A stretch of DNA of 64,000 bases from NCBI RefSeq assembly GCF_018987235.1, contig NZ_CP072197.1, positions 1,116,001 through 1,180,000 of the forward strand, written 5' to 3'. The stretch comes from Lactobacillus crispatus. Its GTDB lineage: Bacteria; Bacillota; Bacilli; Lactobacillales; Lactobacillaceae. The notes beneath the pieces are model-generated. The model saw nothing but the letters and a program-made list of their open reading frames with translations. It did not search any database and was not told the origin of the DNA. A program made the position numbers and the translations under genes. Shown one piece after another: positions 1-7,822 of the stretch. Each line of letters begins with the position of its first letter. Within the stretch, counting starts at the first letter, position 1.

Positions 1-387
1 CCAAATAGCTGGGCTAATTTGCGGGGTGTAATCTTCATGATCACCTTTAAACTTGCGAGCCCAGCCGTCAAAAATATCATGATTTCCTGGTAAAACTAAG
101 AATGCAATTTTATTTTTAGTTAATGGCTTAAAAATATTAGCTAAACGTTCTCCTGATATTTTAGCGCCATTAAAGGTTACATCACCAGTAATTATCACTG
201 CAGTGGGCTTCTCTTGGATTACTTTACGTACAAACGCGGTCAAAGCAATCTCCTGATAATCTAAGTCTTTACCTGCACTAGTGTTGCGCATATGCTGAAA
301 AGCAAGACCATCATCATGTAAACTATCTGCAATTAGATGTGTATCTGATAATAACCAAAGAATTGGCTTCTTTTTACTAGTAATCAC
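1..387 (-). CDS. Metallophosphoesterase, N-terminal part (runs off the window)
   Basis: This is the first 129 codons of a calcineurin-like metallophosphoesterase; the rest lies beyond position 1. I see the family metal-binding motifs in order: LSDTHL near residue 13, ITGDVTFNGAK near residue 68, and LPGNHDIFDGW near residue 100. These bind the two-metal centre that hydrolyses phosphoesters. The start is a GTG at 385-387 with an AAAGG ribosome-binding sequence about 8 bases upstream; no in-frame ATG precedes the first motif. The substrate cannot be told from this fragment. The neighbouring PPOX gene is also leftward but ends in its own terminator, so the two are probably separate transcripts. 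Confidence 0.85.
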   Translation of the reverse strand, partial: MITSKKKPILWLLSDTHLIADSLHDDGLAFQHMRNTSAGKDLDYQEIALTAFVRKVIQEKPTAVIITGDVTFNGAKISGERLANIFKPLTKNKIAFLVLPGNHDIFDGWARKFKGDHEDYTPQISPAIW

Positions 388-440
388 AATTTACCTTTTT
401 CAAAAATCTATTTTCACTTTAACTACTCATCATTATACCA

Positions 441-470
441 ACAAAAAAGGCATCCCTGCTAGGGATGCCT
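441..470 (-). terminator. Rho-independent terminator after the PPOX gene
   Basis: A perfect 10-bp stem (448-457 with 461-470) with a 3-base loop is followed, on the minus strand, by a T run. It lies about 20 bases after the stop of the leftward PPOX gene. Confidence 0.85.
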
Positions 471-490
471 CATTGCGATAAAATATTGAA

Positions 491-856
491 TTAAGCGTCG
501 ATTTCTTCGATCTTAATGTTAACTACGAATGCTTCAGGAGTATCAGTGCCTGAAACGATCTTCTTAGCGTAATCGTCGCCTTCATGAATTTCAGCATGTC
601 CTAAAACACGAAATGCCTTATGAGTAGGAACATCAGCGACAACAATAGCTGCTACTGAACCATTCTTCAAGTTTGCATAAGCAGTTGACTTAGTCTTTTC
701 AAGATATTGAATAGTTGAAGCATCAATTGCCTTAAGTGAAGCCTTAGGACCAACTTGTGGCACACCGTTAGCATTCACAGTTGCCATGTATGGTAACTGT
801 GAGTTAAAAAATTCAATTTGTTCATCAGTAAGCTTAGTAGTATCTAATTTTTTCAT
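491..856 (-). CDS. Pyridoxamine 5'-phosphate oxidase-family FMN-binding protein
   Basis: A 121-residue single-domain PPOX/FMN-binding split-barrel protein. The sequence has the usual early strand pattern (LPYMATVNANGVPQVGPKA), where a substrate or flavin is bound, and ends in an acidic tail. Such small PPOX proteins in lactobacilli are usually FMN-dependent reductases of unknown substrate; I infer only the fold. The start at 856 (MKKLDTT) is preferred over an upstream codon because GAAAGG sits 9 bases before it. A TATAAT -10 lies at 892-897. IS256 copy 1 begins at 928, about 30 bases beyond that -10, so it may have removed upstream control sequences while leaving the core promoter. Confidence 0.75.
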   Translation of the reverse strand: MKKLDTTKLTDEQIEFFNSQLPYMATVNANGVPQVGPKASLKAIDASTIQYLEKTKSTAYANLKNGSVAAIVVADVPTHKAFRVLGHAEIHEGDDYAKKIVSGTDTPEAFVVNIKIEEIDA

Positions 857-993
857 AAAATTCGACCTTTCTTTTCTTAACTTCATTATTAATTATAAGC
901 TATTTGCTAGAAAATAGCTATTATTTTGAGACTGTAAAATAGTTTGTGTAAGGATGAATGATTCCTTAAATTTATTTCTTTAAACATTAGAAA

Positions 994-1057
994 AAGGAGT
1001 TCCTTTCTCGTATGATTGGTTTGAACAAAAAAACACATACAGAAAGAAGAACTCCTT
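994..1057 (+). promoter_or_regulatory. Hairpin sequestering the transposase start in IS256 copies
   Basis: AAGGAGTTC at 994-1002 pairs perfectly with GAACTCCTT at 1049-1057, and inner TTTCT/AGAAA and GTATG/CATAC pairs extend the stem. The 3' arm ends one base before the ATG. The same hairpin is in every complete IS256 copy here. Inference: it limits translation of transposase from transcripts that enter from outside. Confidence 0.7.
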
Positions 1058-1058
1058 C

Positions 1059-2237
1059 ATGAATGATTTTACCAAAGATTTTGCTCAAGCTCTATTCAAT
1101 CCAGACAAAATAAATGATTTATTGCGCAAAGAGCTACAACAGGCTGTTAATAACTTGCTAGAAGCTGAGTTGACTGCCTTTCTAGGCTATGATCCCTATG
1201 CCAGAAATGGCTGGAATACTGGCAATTCTAGAAATGGTGCTTATTTCCGCAAGGTTGATACCCAGTTTGGACCAATTGAAGTGCAAGTGCCTCGAGACCG
1301 CAACGGTCAGTTTCATCAGCACACGCTGCCTGACTACAAGCAGCACTCTGATGTTTTGGAAAGCACGATTATCAAGCTATACTCCAAAGGCGTAACTACC
1401 AGAGAAATCGCTGACTTGATTGAGAAAATGTATGGCAGTCATTATAGTCCAGCTCAAGTATCAAATATTTCCAAGCAGATGCTCCCCAAGATTGAGGCTT
1501 ATCACAAGCGCAAGCTAAGCGACAAGTTTTTCTGTGTCTATTTGGATGCGACATACCTTCCTTTGCGCCGAGAAACGTTTGAGCGTGAAGCAGTATATAT
1601 TGCCATTGGCATTAAACCTAATGGACATAAGGAAGTCATTGACTACTGCATTGCTCCTAGTGAGAACATTGAAGTTTGGACAGAGATGCTTCAAAACATG
1701 AAGTCCAGAGGCTTGAAGCAAGTTGAGCTTTTTCTTTCTGATGGTGTTGTTGGCATGAAAACAGCCTTGGCCAGGACTTATCCTAAAGCTCATTTTCAAC
1801 GCTGCCTGGTTCATGTCATGCGCAATATCTGCGCTAAAGTACGCGTCGACGATCGTGAAAAGATCATGAACGAATTCAAGCAGATACATCAACAGACAAG
1901 CAAAAAAGAAGCTGCAGCTGTCTTGCACAAATTCTATGCCAAATGGAATAAAGCTTATAGCCATGTCATCAAAGGTTTGAAGGAAATTGAGCCCGATCTG
2001 CTAGTCTTCTACAATTATCCCAAACAAATCAGAGCTTCAATTTATTCAACCAATATGATTGAATCCTTTAACAACGTCATCAAGCGTAAAGCTAAGCCTA
2101 AGGCAGAATTTCCAACTGAACAGTCGCTTGATGCATTTATTGGCATCCAGGCAATGAGCTACAATGACCGTTATTTCAATCGAATTCATAAAGGCTTTGG
2201 TCAGGTTCAGGACACCTTAGAATCCTACTTTGATTAA
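1059..2237 (+). CDS. IS256-family transposase (copy 1)
   Basis: 392-residue mutator-type DDE transposase. Catalytic residues can be placed at D163 (YLDATY), D228 (LSDGV) and E335 (NMIESFN); the family C-x2-H (CLVH, 249-252) follows the second Asp. The protein is intact and identical to those of copies 2, 4 and 5. The start codon lies one base after the 3' arm of a long hairpin (994-1057) that also covers the weak Shine-Dalgarno sequence. Confidence 0.97.
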   Translation: MNDFTKDFAQALFNPDKINDLLRKELQQAVNNLLEAELTAFLGYDPYARNGWNTGNSRNGAYFRKVDTQFGPIEVQVPRDRNGQFHQHTLPDYKQHSDVLESTIIKLYSKGVTTREIADLIEKMYGSHYSPAQVSNISKQMLPKIEAYHKRKLSDKFFCVYLDATYLPLRRETFEREAVYIAIGIKPNGHKEVIDYCIAPSENIEVWTEMLQNMKSRGLKQVELFLSDGVVGMKTALARTYPKAHFQRCLVHVMRNICAKVRVDDREKIMNEFKQIHQQTSKKEAAAVLHKFYAKWNKAYSHVIKGLKEIEPDLLVFYNYPKQIRASIYSTNMIESFNNVIKRKAKPKAEFPTEQSLDAFIGIQAMSYNDRYFNRIHKGFGQVQDTLESYFD

Positions 2238-2307
2238 ATAAATAATTAAAAAATCAATTTACGAGAAAGATCTATTTACACAAAAGATTTGACAGTTTCA
2301 TTATTTT

Positions 2308-2548
2308 GCCTTAGCTTAATTGATTCTTACATTTATCATACACAAGATATTGTATTTAATAAAATGTGTTTTTAATTCAATTTCTCTTGCTACTAATATT
2401 TTTATTAAGTAAACAGTCGTTGATATATCAATGCTTATAAATGCTGGCAAAAAGTCAATGGTTGAATTTTATTTTTTTAGCCAGTAGTATATTATCTTGC
2501 ATTAGTTAATAAGTGATACAAGATATTGTGCTTATTAAAATACAAAAC
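2308..2548. other. Gene-free AT-rich stretch
   Basis: No convincing ORF is present between IS256 copy 1 and the terminator of the next leftward gene. The only structure I see is a 12-bp direct repeat, ACAAGATATTGT, at 2342-2353 and 2518-2529, each followed by a TTA-rich AAAAT tract. Confidence 0.5.
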
Positions 2549-2607
2549 AAAATCAGTGCGAAACTCCCACATTTTTATGTTCACATAGGGTTCGCACTGA
2601 TTTTTTT
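2549..2607 (-). terminator. Terminator after the unknown gene
   Basis: Arms AAAATCAGTGCGAA and TTCGCACTGATTTT form a long stem with A/T runs on both sides, so it could end transcription either way. It abuts the leftward gene ending at 2610. Confidence 0.85.
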
Positions 2608-2609
2608 TC

Positions 2610-3047
2610 TTAACTCAAATCTTTCTTAGTAACTGCCAAATGTGCCTTATCATTGATAAAGACCCAGATTGGCAAATCTATTCCTGTTGAATCAGTCAAA
2701 TTATTTACAATTTCACTGATAAAAAGCTGGACCATTTTCTTAGGCGGTTCAGTAAAGTCTCTTCTTTGCGGCGTGTACCATAAACCTGTGATTGGCTTTT
2801 TAGTTTGTCGATCGAAAATACAATTCAGGGTTTCATCATATTGATCAAATGAGGCCTTGTAGACTATATGTAATGGATGATGTGCCAAGTTCTCGACTAA
2901 CTGATAACGCATATCGTCCGCAATTCTTCCTTTACTAATCATCATTAAACTGGTAACTGGACCATTTTCTTTTTCAAATTTTTGCAACTTGCCTTGTTTG
3001 ACTAGCTTCTTTTCAACTGAAATAAAACTATCAGAATCAACTAACAT
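2610..3047 (-). CDS. Conserved-looking protein of unknown function
   Basis: A 145-residue soluble protein that I do not recognise. It has a clear ribosome-binding site (GAGAAGGAAA, about 6 bases before the ATG), normal codon use and its own terminator, so it is very likely real. There is no signal peptide, membrane segment or familiar motif. The first half is charged and rich in Lys/Glu; a tryptophan-containing stretch (ITGLWYTPQRRDF, near residue 87) and a C-terminal IWVFINDKAHLAV strand look like core elements. It is monocistronic, lying between terminators. No function is proposed. Confidence 0.75.
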   Translation of the reverse strand: MLVDSDSFISVEKKLVKQGKLQKFEKENGPVTSLMMISKGRIADDMRYQLVENLAHHPLHIVYKASFDQYDETLNCIFDRQTKKPITGLWYTPQRRDFTEPPKKMVQLFISEIVNNLTDSTGIDLPIWVFINDKAHLAVTKKDLS

Positions 3048-3118
3048 CGTTTTTCCTTCTCTCTACTATCTATTATAAGCAAGCTGTCAATTACTTTACA
3101 TAATTTTGCTTATTATGC

Positions 3119-3155
3119 AAAAAAAAGAAGCCATGACCTGAAAATCATGACTTCT
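3119..3155 (-). terminator. Terminator of the treR-treC transcript
   Basis: An 11-bp stem (3126-3136 with 3145-3155, one mismatch) is followed on the minus strand by a run of T. It lies about 70 bases beyond the treC stop. Confidence 0.8.
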
Positions 3156-3225
3156 CGCGAATTCCTCGTCCGTAAATCGAAATCTTCACGAACATTTTTA
3201 CCTTAACACAATTAATTATACTAGT

Positions 3226-4893
3226 CTAATTAATTTTAATTACTAAAGCTTCATATGGCTTCAATGAGATATTCTCTTCTAGTTTGCCATCTTGTGCAGA
3301 ATAATTGCTCAATACGAGTTGATAATTCTTATTTTGATATTGTTCGGGCAATGGTGCTACATGATCAGTACCATAGAAATTAGTGAAAACTAATATTTTT
3401 TTAGCTTCATCCTTCAAAAAACGTTCATAGGCAAAAATTTGTGGATCATCTTTTAAAAACATTCTAATATGGCCATCAGAAATCAGTTGTTCGTGCTTAC
3501 GCAACTTGATCAATTTTTGATAGTAAGCAAAAATTTCACCCTCGTGTAATTCTTTTTCAACATTAATTCTATCTTGATCTGTTGGTAAAAGCCATGGCTT
3601 TGATTCACTAAAGCCAGCAAATTTACTATCATCCCAGTGCATCGGCACACGAGAGTTATCTCGTGCTTTAGTTTTTACTATTGCAAATGCTTCATCATCG
3701 CTTATTCCCTTTTGTTTCAATGCCGCAAAAGCATTTTTAGCTTCAACATCTACATAATCATGAATTGAAGAATAATGTGGATCCATCATTCCTATTTCTT
3801 CGCCCATATAAATGTAAGGAGTTCCGCGCATACAATGTGTCGCAGTAGCAAGCATTTCGGCAGATTTCTCTCGATATTTACCAGTATCACCAAAACGGTT
3901 AAGGGCCCACGGCTGGTCATGATTGTTCCAGAACAAAGCATTCCAACCGCCACCTTGATCCATTTTTTCTTGCCATTCAGTAAATAAGTGCTTTAATTTC
4001 ATGAAATCAAACGGCTCTTTAGTCCACTTTTCACCGTTTTTATAATCGACTTTTAAATGATGGAAAGTAAAGACCATGGACAATTCATGCTCACTCGGCT
4101 TAGAGTACTCAATCGAATTAGCAATAGTAGTTGAAGACATTTCACCCACCGTAATTGAGTCAGGATCTTGACCAAAAGTAGCGCGATTCATTTCTTTTAA
4201 ATATTGATGCACTACTGCTGTATCAGTATAAAGACTCTTTTCCTGACTTGGATCACCAGTTGAATCAACTAACTTTTCATCCTTACCGGTCACGTTAATT
4301 ACGTCAAAACGGAAACCATGTACTCCCTTTGAACGCCAGAAGTTAATTACTTTGAACAATTCTTGACGAACTTCTGGGTTATGCCAATCGAGATCTGCTT
4401 GAGTTGGATCATATAAATGTAGGTAATAATAATCCGTATCACCAAATTTTGCCCAAGCTGGTCCACCAAACTTACTTTGCCAATTATTAGGCAAGGAGCC
4501 GTCAGGCTTAGCTTTCCTTAAGTAAAAGAATTTGCGGTACTTTTCGTCTCCTGCCAAAGCTTTTTTAAACCATATATTTTCGGTTGAACAATGGTTTAGC
4601 ACCATATCCAACATGACGCCAACGCCTATTTCTTTTAGCTTTTTAGTTAATTCCTCAAAGTCAGACATTGTGCCAAAGCGAGGATCAATTCGGTAATAAT
4701 CCGCAATGTCATAACCGCCATCATTCTGAGGGGATACAAAAAAGGGATTAAACCAGATCATATCAACGTTAAGCTTCTTGATGTAATCGATTTTAGCGAT
4801 GATCCCTGGAATATCACCTACTCCATCGCCATTAGAATCATAAAAAGATTTGGGATAAATTTGGTAAATTACTTTTTTGCCTAAATCCGTCAT
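3226..4893 (-). CDS. treC: Trehalose-6-phosphate hydrolase (alpha,alpha-phosphotrehalase)
   Basis: A 555-residue GH13 enzyme that splits cytoplasmic trehalose 6-phosphate into glucose and glucose 6-phosphate. The GH13 regions are visible: DMVLNH (96-101), GFRFDVIN with nucleophile D197, VGEM with acid/base E251, and NNHDQ with D326. Length is normal for TreC/oligo-1,6-glucosidase. The sequence alone would also allow an oligo-1,6-glucosidase, but the neighbours, a GntR regulator 9 bases upstream and a divergent PTS permease with a phosphotrehalase partner layout, make TreC the better call. It is co-transcribed with treR; its ribosome-binding site (AGGAGATAAAA) overlaps the end of treR. Confidence 0.92.
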   Translation of the reverse strand: MTDLGKKVIYQIYPKSFYDSNGDGVGDIPGIIAKIDYIKKLNVDMIWFNPFFVSPQNDGGYDIADYYRIDPRFGTMSDFEELTKKLKEIGVGVMLDMVLNHCSTENIWFKKALAGDEKYRKFFYLRKAKPDGSLPNNWQSKFGGPAWAKFGDTDYYYLHLYDPTQADLDWHNPEVRQELFKVINFWRSKGVHGFRFDVINVTGKDEKLVDSTGDPSQEKSLYTDTAVVHQYLKEMNRATFGQDPDSITVGEMSSTTIANSIEYSKPSEHELSMVFTFHHLKVDYKNGEKWTKEPFDFMKLKHLFTEWQEKMDQGGGWNALFWNNHDQPWALNRFGDTGKYREKSAEMLATATHCMRGTPYIYMGEEIGMMDPHYSSIHDYVDVEAKNAFAALKQKGISDDEAFAIVKTKARDNSRVPMHWDDSKFAGFSESKPWLLPTDQDRINVEKELHEGEIFAYYQKLIKLRKHEQLISDGHIRMFLKDDPQIFAYERFLKDEAKKILVFTNFYGTDHVAPLPEQYQNKNYQLVLSNYSAQDGKLEENISLKPYEALVIKIN

Positions 4894-4902
4894 TTTTATC
4901 TC

Positions 4903-5628
4903 CTATAACTTAATTTTTTGTCTACGAGCAAAGTCAATAAATTTAAACTTTTTAGGATTATGAAAGGATAAAGTTAACTGAAACAGCGTTGTATCTGCTA
5001 AAAAATTATGACTAGCTACTAGTACTGCTTCCTTACTATCCAATTGCAATTTCTCTTGTAAATCAGCATCGATTTCTTCTACCGTAATTGCCTTAGTTGC
5101 ATAGGATATATCTAGCCCTAATTTATTTTCTAAATAATTGTAGATTGATTTTTCTGCTTCTTCTGACGGAAGCTCAGTAATTGGTGGATTAAATAAGAAA
5201 TCACAGTCCAGCACTTCTGGTTCATCGTTAATCATTCTTAAACGTTCAACATAGATCCCTGCATGCTTCTTTTGTTCAGGGAAGAATTTCTTGAAAATTG
5301 CCGGCAAATCATCAACCATTTCATCATTAAGTAGCTTAGTTTTTGCATTCATTCCTAATGATTTATTTAATTCCGCAAAGCTAGAAATTCCTGAAATAGG
5401 AAACGAAAACTTTTCCAAATTAAGGACGATCGAACCTTTGCCCTTGATTTTTTGGATTAATCCTAACGAGGTCAATTGCTGCAAAGCTTTACGGACTGTT
5501 TCGCGTGACGCGCCATAAAGCTCTGTCAATTGATTTTCACTAGGCAAGCGCTCGCCTTCCTTAAATTGTTGATGTTTAATCTTAGAAGCTAAGTCTTGAG
5601 CGATCAGTTCAGATTTTGCTTTAGTCAT
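4903..5628 (-). CDS. treR: GntR/HutC-family trehalose operon repressor
   Basis: A 241-residue regulator with an N-terminal winged helix (about residues 8-70, including the GASRETVRKALQQL recognition region) and a C-terminal UTRA-type effector domain (about 85-240). In this family the effector is trehalose 6-phosphate. I chose the start at 5628 because an upstream in-frame codon at 5688 lies within the promoter -35 itself, while AAGAAAGGACAAGG precedes 5628. A consensus TTGACA-17-TATAAT promoter (5660-5688) carries an operator in its spacer, so the gene is probably autoregulated. Confidence 0.9.
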   Translation of the reverse strand: MTKAKSELIAQDLASKIKHQQFKEGERLPSENQLTELYGASRETVRKALQQLTSLGLIQKIKGKGSIVLNLEKFSFPISGISSFAELNKSLGMNAKTKLLNDEMVDDLPAIFKKFFPEQKKHAGIYVERLRMINDEPEVLDCDFLFNPPITELPSEEAEKSIYNYLENKLGLDISYATKAITVEEIDADLQEKLQLDSKEAVLVASHNFLADTTLFQLTLSFHNPKKFKFIDFARRQKIKL

Positions 5629-5659
5629 CTTGACCTTGTCCTTTCTTAAAATCATGTTC

Positions 5660-5688
5660 ATTATATTTTTGATGTACGTACATGTCAA
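5660..5688 (-). promoter_or_regulatory. treRC promoter with TreR-like operator in the spacer
   Basis: On the minus strand TTGACA (5683-5688) is followed after exactly 17 bases by TATAAT (5660-5665). The palindrome ATGTACGTACAT fills 5672-5683, i.e. the half of the spacer next to the -35. GntR-type TreR proteins bind TGTAtatACA-like palindromes, so this is the likely operator. Confidence 0.85.
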
Positions 5689-5743
5689 TAGATATATCTA
5701 AAAAACTATATTGCAGGCATGTAATCATTTTCATAAAAATCTA

Positions 5744-5772
5744 TTTACAACTTGTACGTACAGGAATATTAT
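5744..5772 (+). promoter_or_regulatory. treB promoter with TreR-like operator in the spacer
   Basis: TTTACA (5744-5749) and TATTAT (5767-5772) are 17 bases apart, with a second TGTACGTACA at 5753-5762 between them. This mirrors the treRC promoter on the other strand. Confidence 0.85.
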
Positions 5773-5787
5773 AATAAATGAATTTTG

Positions 5788-5801
5788 TGAAAACGCTTTT
5801 A
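5788..5801 (+). promoter_or_regulatory. Catabolite-responsive element (cre) before treB
   Basis: TGAAAACGCTTTTA fits the CcpA cre consensus (TGWNANCGNTNWCA) except for one base near the end. It lies just downstream of the expected transcription start, a position where CcpA blocks elongation. Confidence 0.7.
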
Positions 5802-5823
5802 TAGTAAAGGGAGAATAACACTT

Positions 5824-7758
5824 ATGAATAAAAACGAAATTGCATTACTTGCTCCTGCTAATGGTCAAGTAATTGCACTAAGTAAAACAAGTGATCCTAT
5901 CTTTAGCAAAGGAACTATGGGTGATGGTTTTGGTTTAACACCAACTGATAATATAGTTCTTGCACCAGTTAGCGGCACTATCTCAATGATTGCTGAAACA
6001 AAGCATGCGATCGGAATTACTACTAAAGATGGTCTAGAAGTATTGGTCCACATGGGAGTTGATACGGTTGGACTTAAAGGTGAACCGTTTGATGTAGTAA
6101 TTAAAAATGGTCAGGAAGTTAAAGCTGGTGACCAAATTGCCACGATGAATATAGAGATGATTAAAGCAAAAGATCTTGATACTACGATTATGACTTTAAT
6201 CACCAATTCATCTATGAAACTTGATGGCTTAGATGTAACTGAAGGTAAAGCAGAAGCTGGCGATACAGTTGCTCGAGCTTATTTAAAGGAGTCAAAAGAA
6301 GATAGTTCAGACAAGAAACTTTCGTATGATGAATTAGCTACTTTCATTATTAAGAATGTTGGTGGTAAAGATAATATAAATAACCTGATTCACTGTATCA
6401 CACGTTTGCGCTTTTATTTGAAAGATGAGTCTAAAGCCAATGATGATATTTTAAAAAATCAACGTGGCATACTTGACGTTATGCATGCTGGTGGTCAATA
6501 TCAAGTCGTAATCGGTAATGAGGTTACCAATGTTTACGATGCAGTTATGAAACAATTGCCTGGTCTTAGTGACAATCCTGCACCTCAAACTAATAATCAG
6601 GATGATGGTAAAAATCCTGTTTCTAGAGCCTTTAGTAATCTAATTGGTTTTATTACCGGCTCAATGAGTCCTGTAATCGGTGTTATTGCAGCATCGGGTA
6701 TCATCAAAGGCTTACTTGCACTACTCACCCTTCCACAACTTGGTGCTTTACTTAGCGTCAAGAGTCCGGTCTATGTCACAGTTAGTGCTATGGCCGACTC
6801 TGCTTTCTTCTTTCTACCAGTTCTAGTAGGATTTGCAGCCGCTAAGCGGTTAGGATCCGATCCAATGATTGCTGCAGTAATTGGCGGTTTCTTAGTTTAT
6901 CCACAAATGATTACTTGGGGCAAGAGTATGACGACAATGTTTAGTCTTGGATCTTGGAACTTCCAATTCTTAAACTATTCTTACTCTATCTTTCCAATGA
7001 TTTTAGCTGCTTGGCTAGCTAAAGAATGTGAACAGTGGTTAAAGAAAGCTTTGCCTAGTTACTTGCAAATGATCTTTACCCCATTAATTACTATCCTTGT
7101 AGTTTCAACTATCACATTAGTTATTACCGGTCCAATCATTCAAGGAGCCGCAAATGGTATCGCAGTCTTTATTAACTGGCTAGTATCTGCATCTGGCTGG
7201 GTTGGCGGCTTAATAATCGGTGCCTTTTATCAGTTATTGGTTATTTTTGGTCTTCACTGGGGCGTTGTGCCACTAGTTGCTCAACAAATTGCCTCAACTG
7301 GTCAAAGCTCATTAAACGCAATTATCTGCGCAACAATGGTTTCCCAAGGTGCAGCTGTTCTTGCAGTCGCAATCAAATCAAAGAAAGCAGACATAAAAGA
7401 GCTAGGAATTGCAGCAGCTATTTCAGCCTTCTGCGGTGTTACTGAACCCGCTATTTATGGTATTAACTTAAGATATAAGAAGGTCTTTGCTTCAGGTTGT
7501 ATTGGCTCAGCCTTCGGTGGCCTAGTTACTGGTTTAATGCATGGTACTATGTATGGCTTTACCGGTGGTCTAATTGGCTTCTCAAGCTTTTTCAACCCGG
7601 CCCATCCTACTCAACTAAATAGTTTCTATACTTTCCTAATTGCCAGTGCTGTTTCAATTATAGTTTCATTTATTGCAGTTTGGGTATGGGGATATAATGA
7701 CAACATGACTATGGGTAAAAAAGTAGCCAAGAAGCAACGCCCAGGTTCAGCTAAATAA
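5824..7758 (+). CDS. treB: Trehalose PTS transporter, EIIABC
   Basis: A 644-residue three-domain PTS permease with order A-B-C. The N-terminal glucose-type IIA domain (1-155) shows HAIGI and VLVHMGVDTV with phospho-His H76. The IIB domain (about 165-245) has the LIHCITRLRF motif with phospho-Cys C191. The rest is a membrane IIC domain of about ten hydrophobic segments with the FSSFFNP-like end. It takes up trehalose as trehalose 6-phosphate for TreC. Strong ribosome-binding site AAAGGGAG. The A-B-C order differs from the usual BC TreB of bacilli, but such fusions are common in lactobacilli. A beta-glucoside PTS is the alternative; the adjacent treRC argues against it. Confidence 0.92.
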   Translation: MNKNEIALLAPANGQVIALSKTSDPIFSKGTMGDGFGLTPTDNIVLAPVSGTISMIAETKHAIGITTKDGLEVLVHMGVDTVGLKGEPFDVVIKNGQEVKAGDQIATMNIEMIKAKDLDTTIMTLITNSSMKLDGLDVTEGKAEAGDTVARAYLKESKEDSSDKKLSYDELATFIIKNVGGKDNINNLIHCITRLRFYLKDESKANDDILKNQRGILDVMHAGGQYQVVIGNEVTNVYDAVMKQLPGLSDNPAPQTNNQDDGKNPVSRAFSNLIGFITGSMSPVIGVIAASGIIKGLLALLTLPQLGALLSVKSPVYVTVSAMADSAFFFLPVLVGFAAAKRLGSDPMIAAVIGGFLVYPQMITWGKSMTTMFSLGSWNFQFLNYSYSIFPMILAAWLAKECEQWLKKALPSYLQMIFTPLITILVVSTITLVITGPIIQGAANGIAVFINWLVSASGWVGGLIIGAFYQLLVIFGLHWGVVPLVAQQIASTGQSSLNAIICATMVSQGAAVLAVAIKSKKADIKELGIAAAISAFCGVTEPAIYGINLRYKKVFASGCIGSAFGGLVTGLMHGTMYGFTGGLIGFSSFFNPAHPTQLNSFYTFLIASAVSIIVSFIAVWVWGYNDNMTMGKKVAKKQRPGSAK

Positions 7759-7774
7759 AAATTTAGAGCAAAAT

Positions 7775-7813
7775 AAAACGATGAATCACCCACAAAGGTA
7801 AATTCATCGTTTT
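7775..7813 (+). terminator. Bidirectional terminator between treB and the Spx-like gene
   Basis: AAAACGATGAAT (7775-7786) pairs with ATTCATCGTTTT (7802-7813), followed by T on the plus strand; the A run before it serves the convergent gene. Confidence 0.88.
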
Positions 7814-7822
7814 TTGTCTTAT

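Larger units (their letters stand above)
928..2299 (+). mobile_element. IS256-family insertion sequence, copy 1
   Basis: A complete 1372-bp element. Its ends are imperfect 24-bp inverted repeats (20 of 24 match), starting GAGACTGTAAAATAG on the left and GAAACTGTCAAATC on the right. It is bounded by an 8-bp target duplication, ATTATTTT, at 920-927 and 2300-2307. Family, 24-bp repeats and 8-bp duplication resemble IS1201 described from L. helveticus, but I cannot confirm the name. It landed between genes. Confidence 0.97.

Noticed and set aside
1515..1964. 149-codon antisense ORF inside the IS256 transposase gene, repeated in the other copies.
   Set aside because: A shadow of the transposase reading frame with no ribosome-binding site or independent family resemblance.
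2342..2529. 12-bp direct repeat ACAAGATATTGT in an AT-rich gap.
   Set aside because: Only two short copies in low-complexity DNA; no gene, terminator or IS end attaches to them, so no element is claimed.
5629..5688. Upstream start for TreR at 5688.
   Set aside because: It would lie within the -35 of the promoter, before any transcript begins; the start at 5628 has a proper ribosome-binding site.
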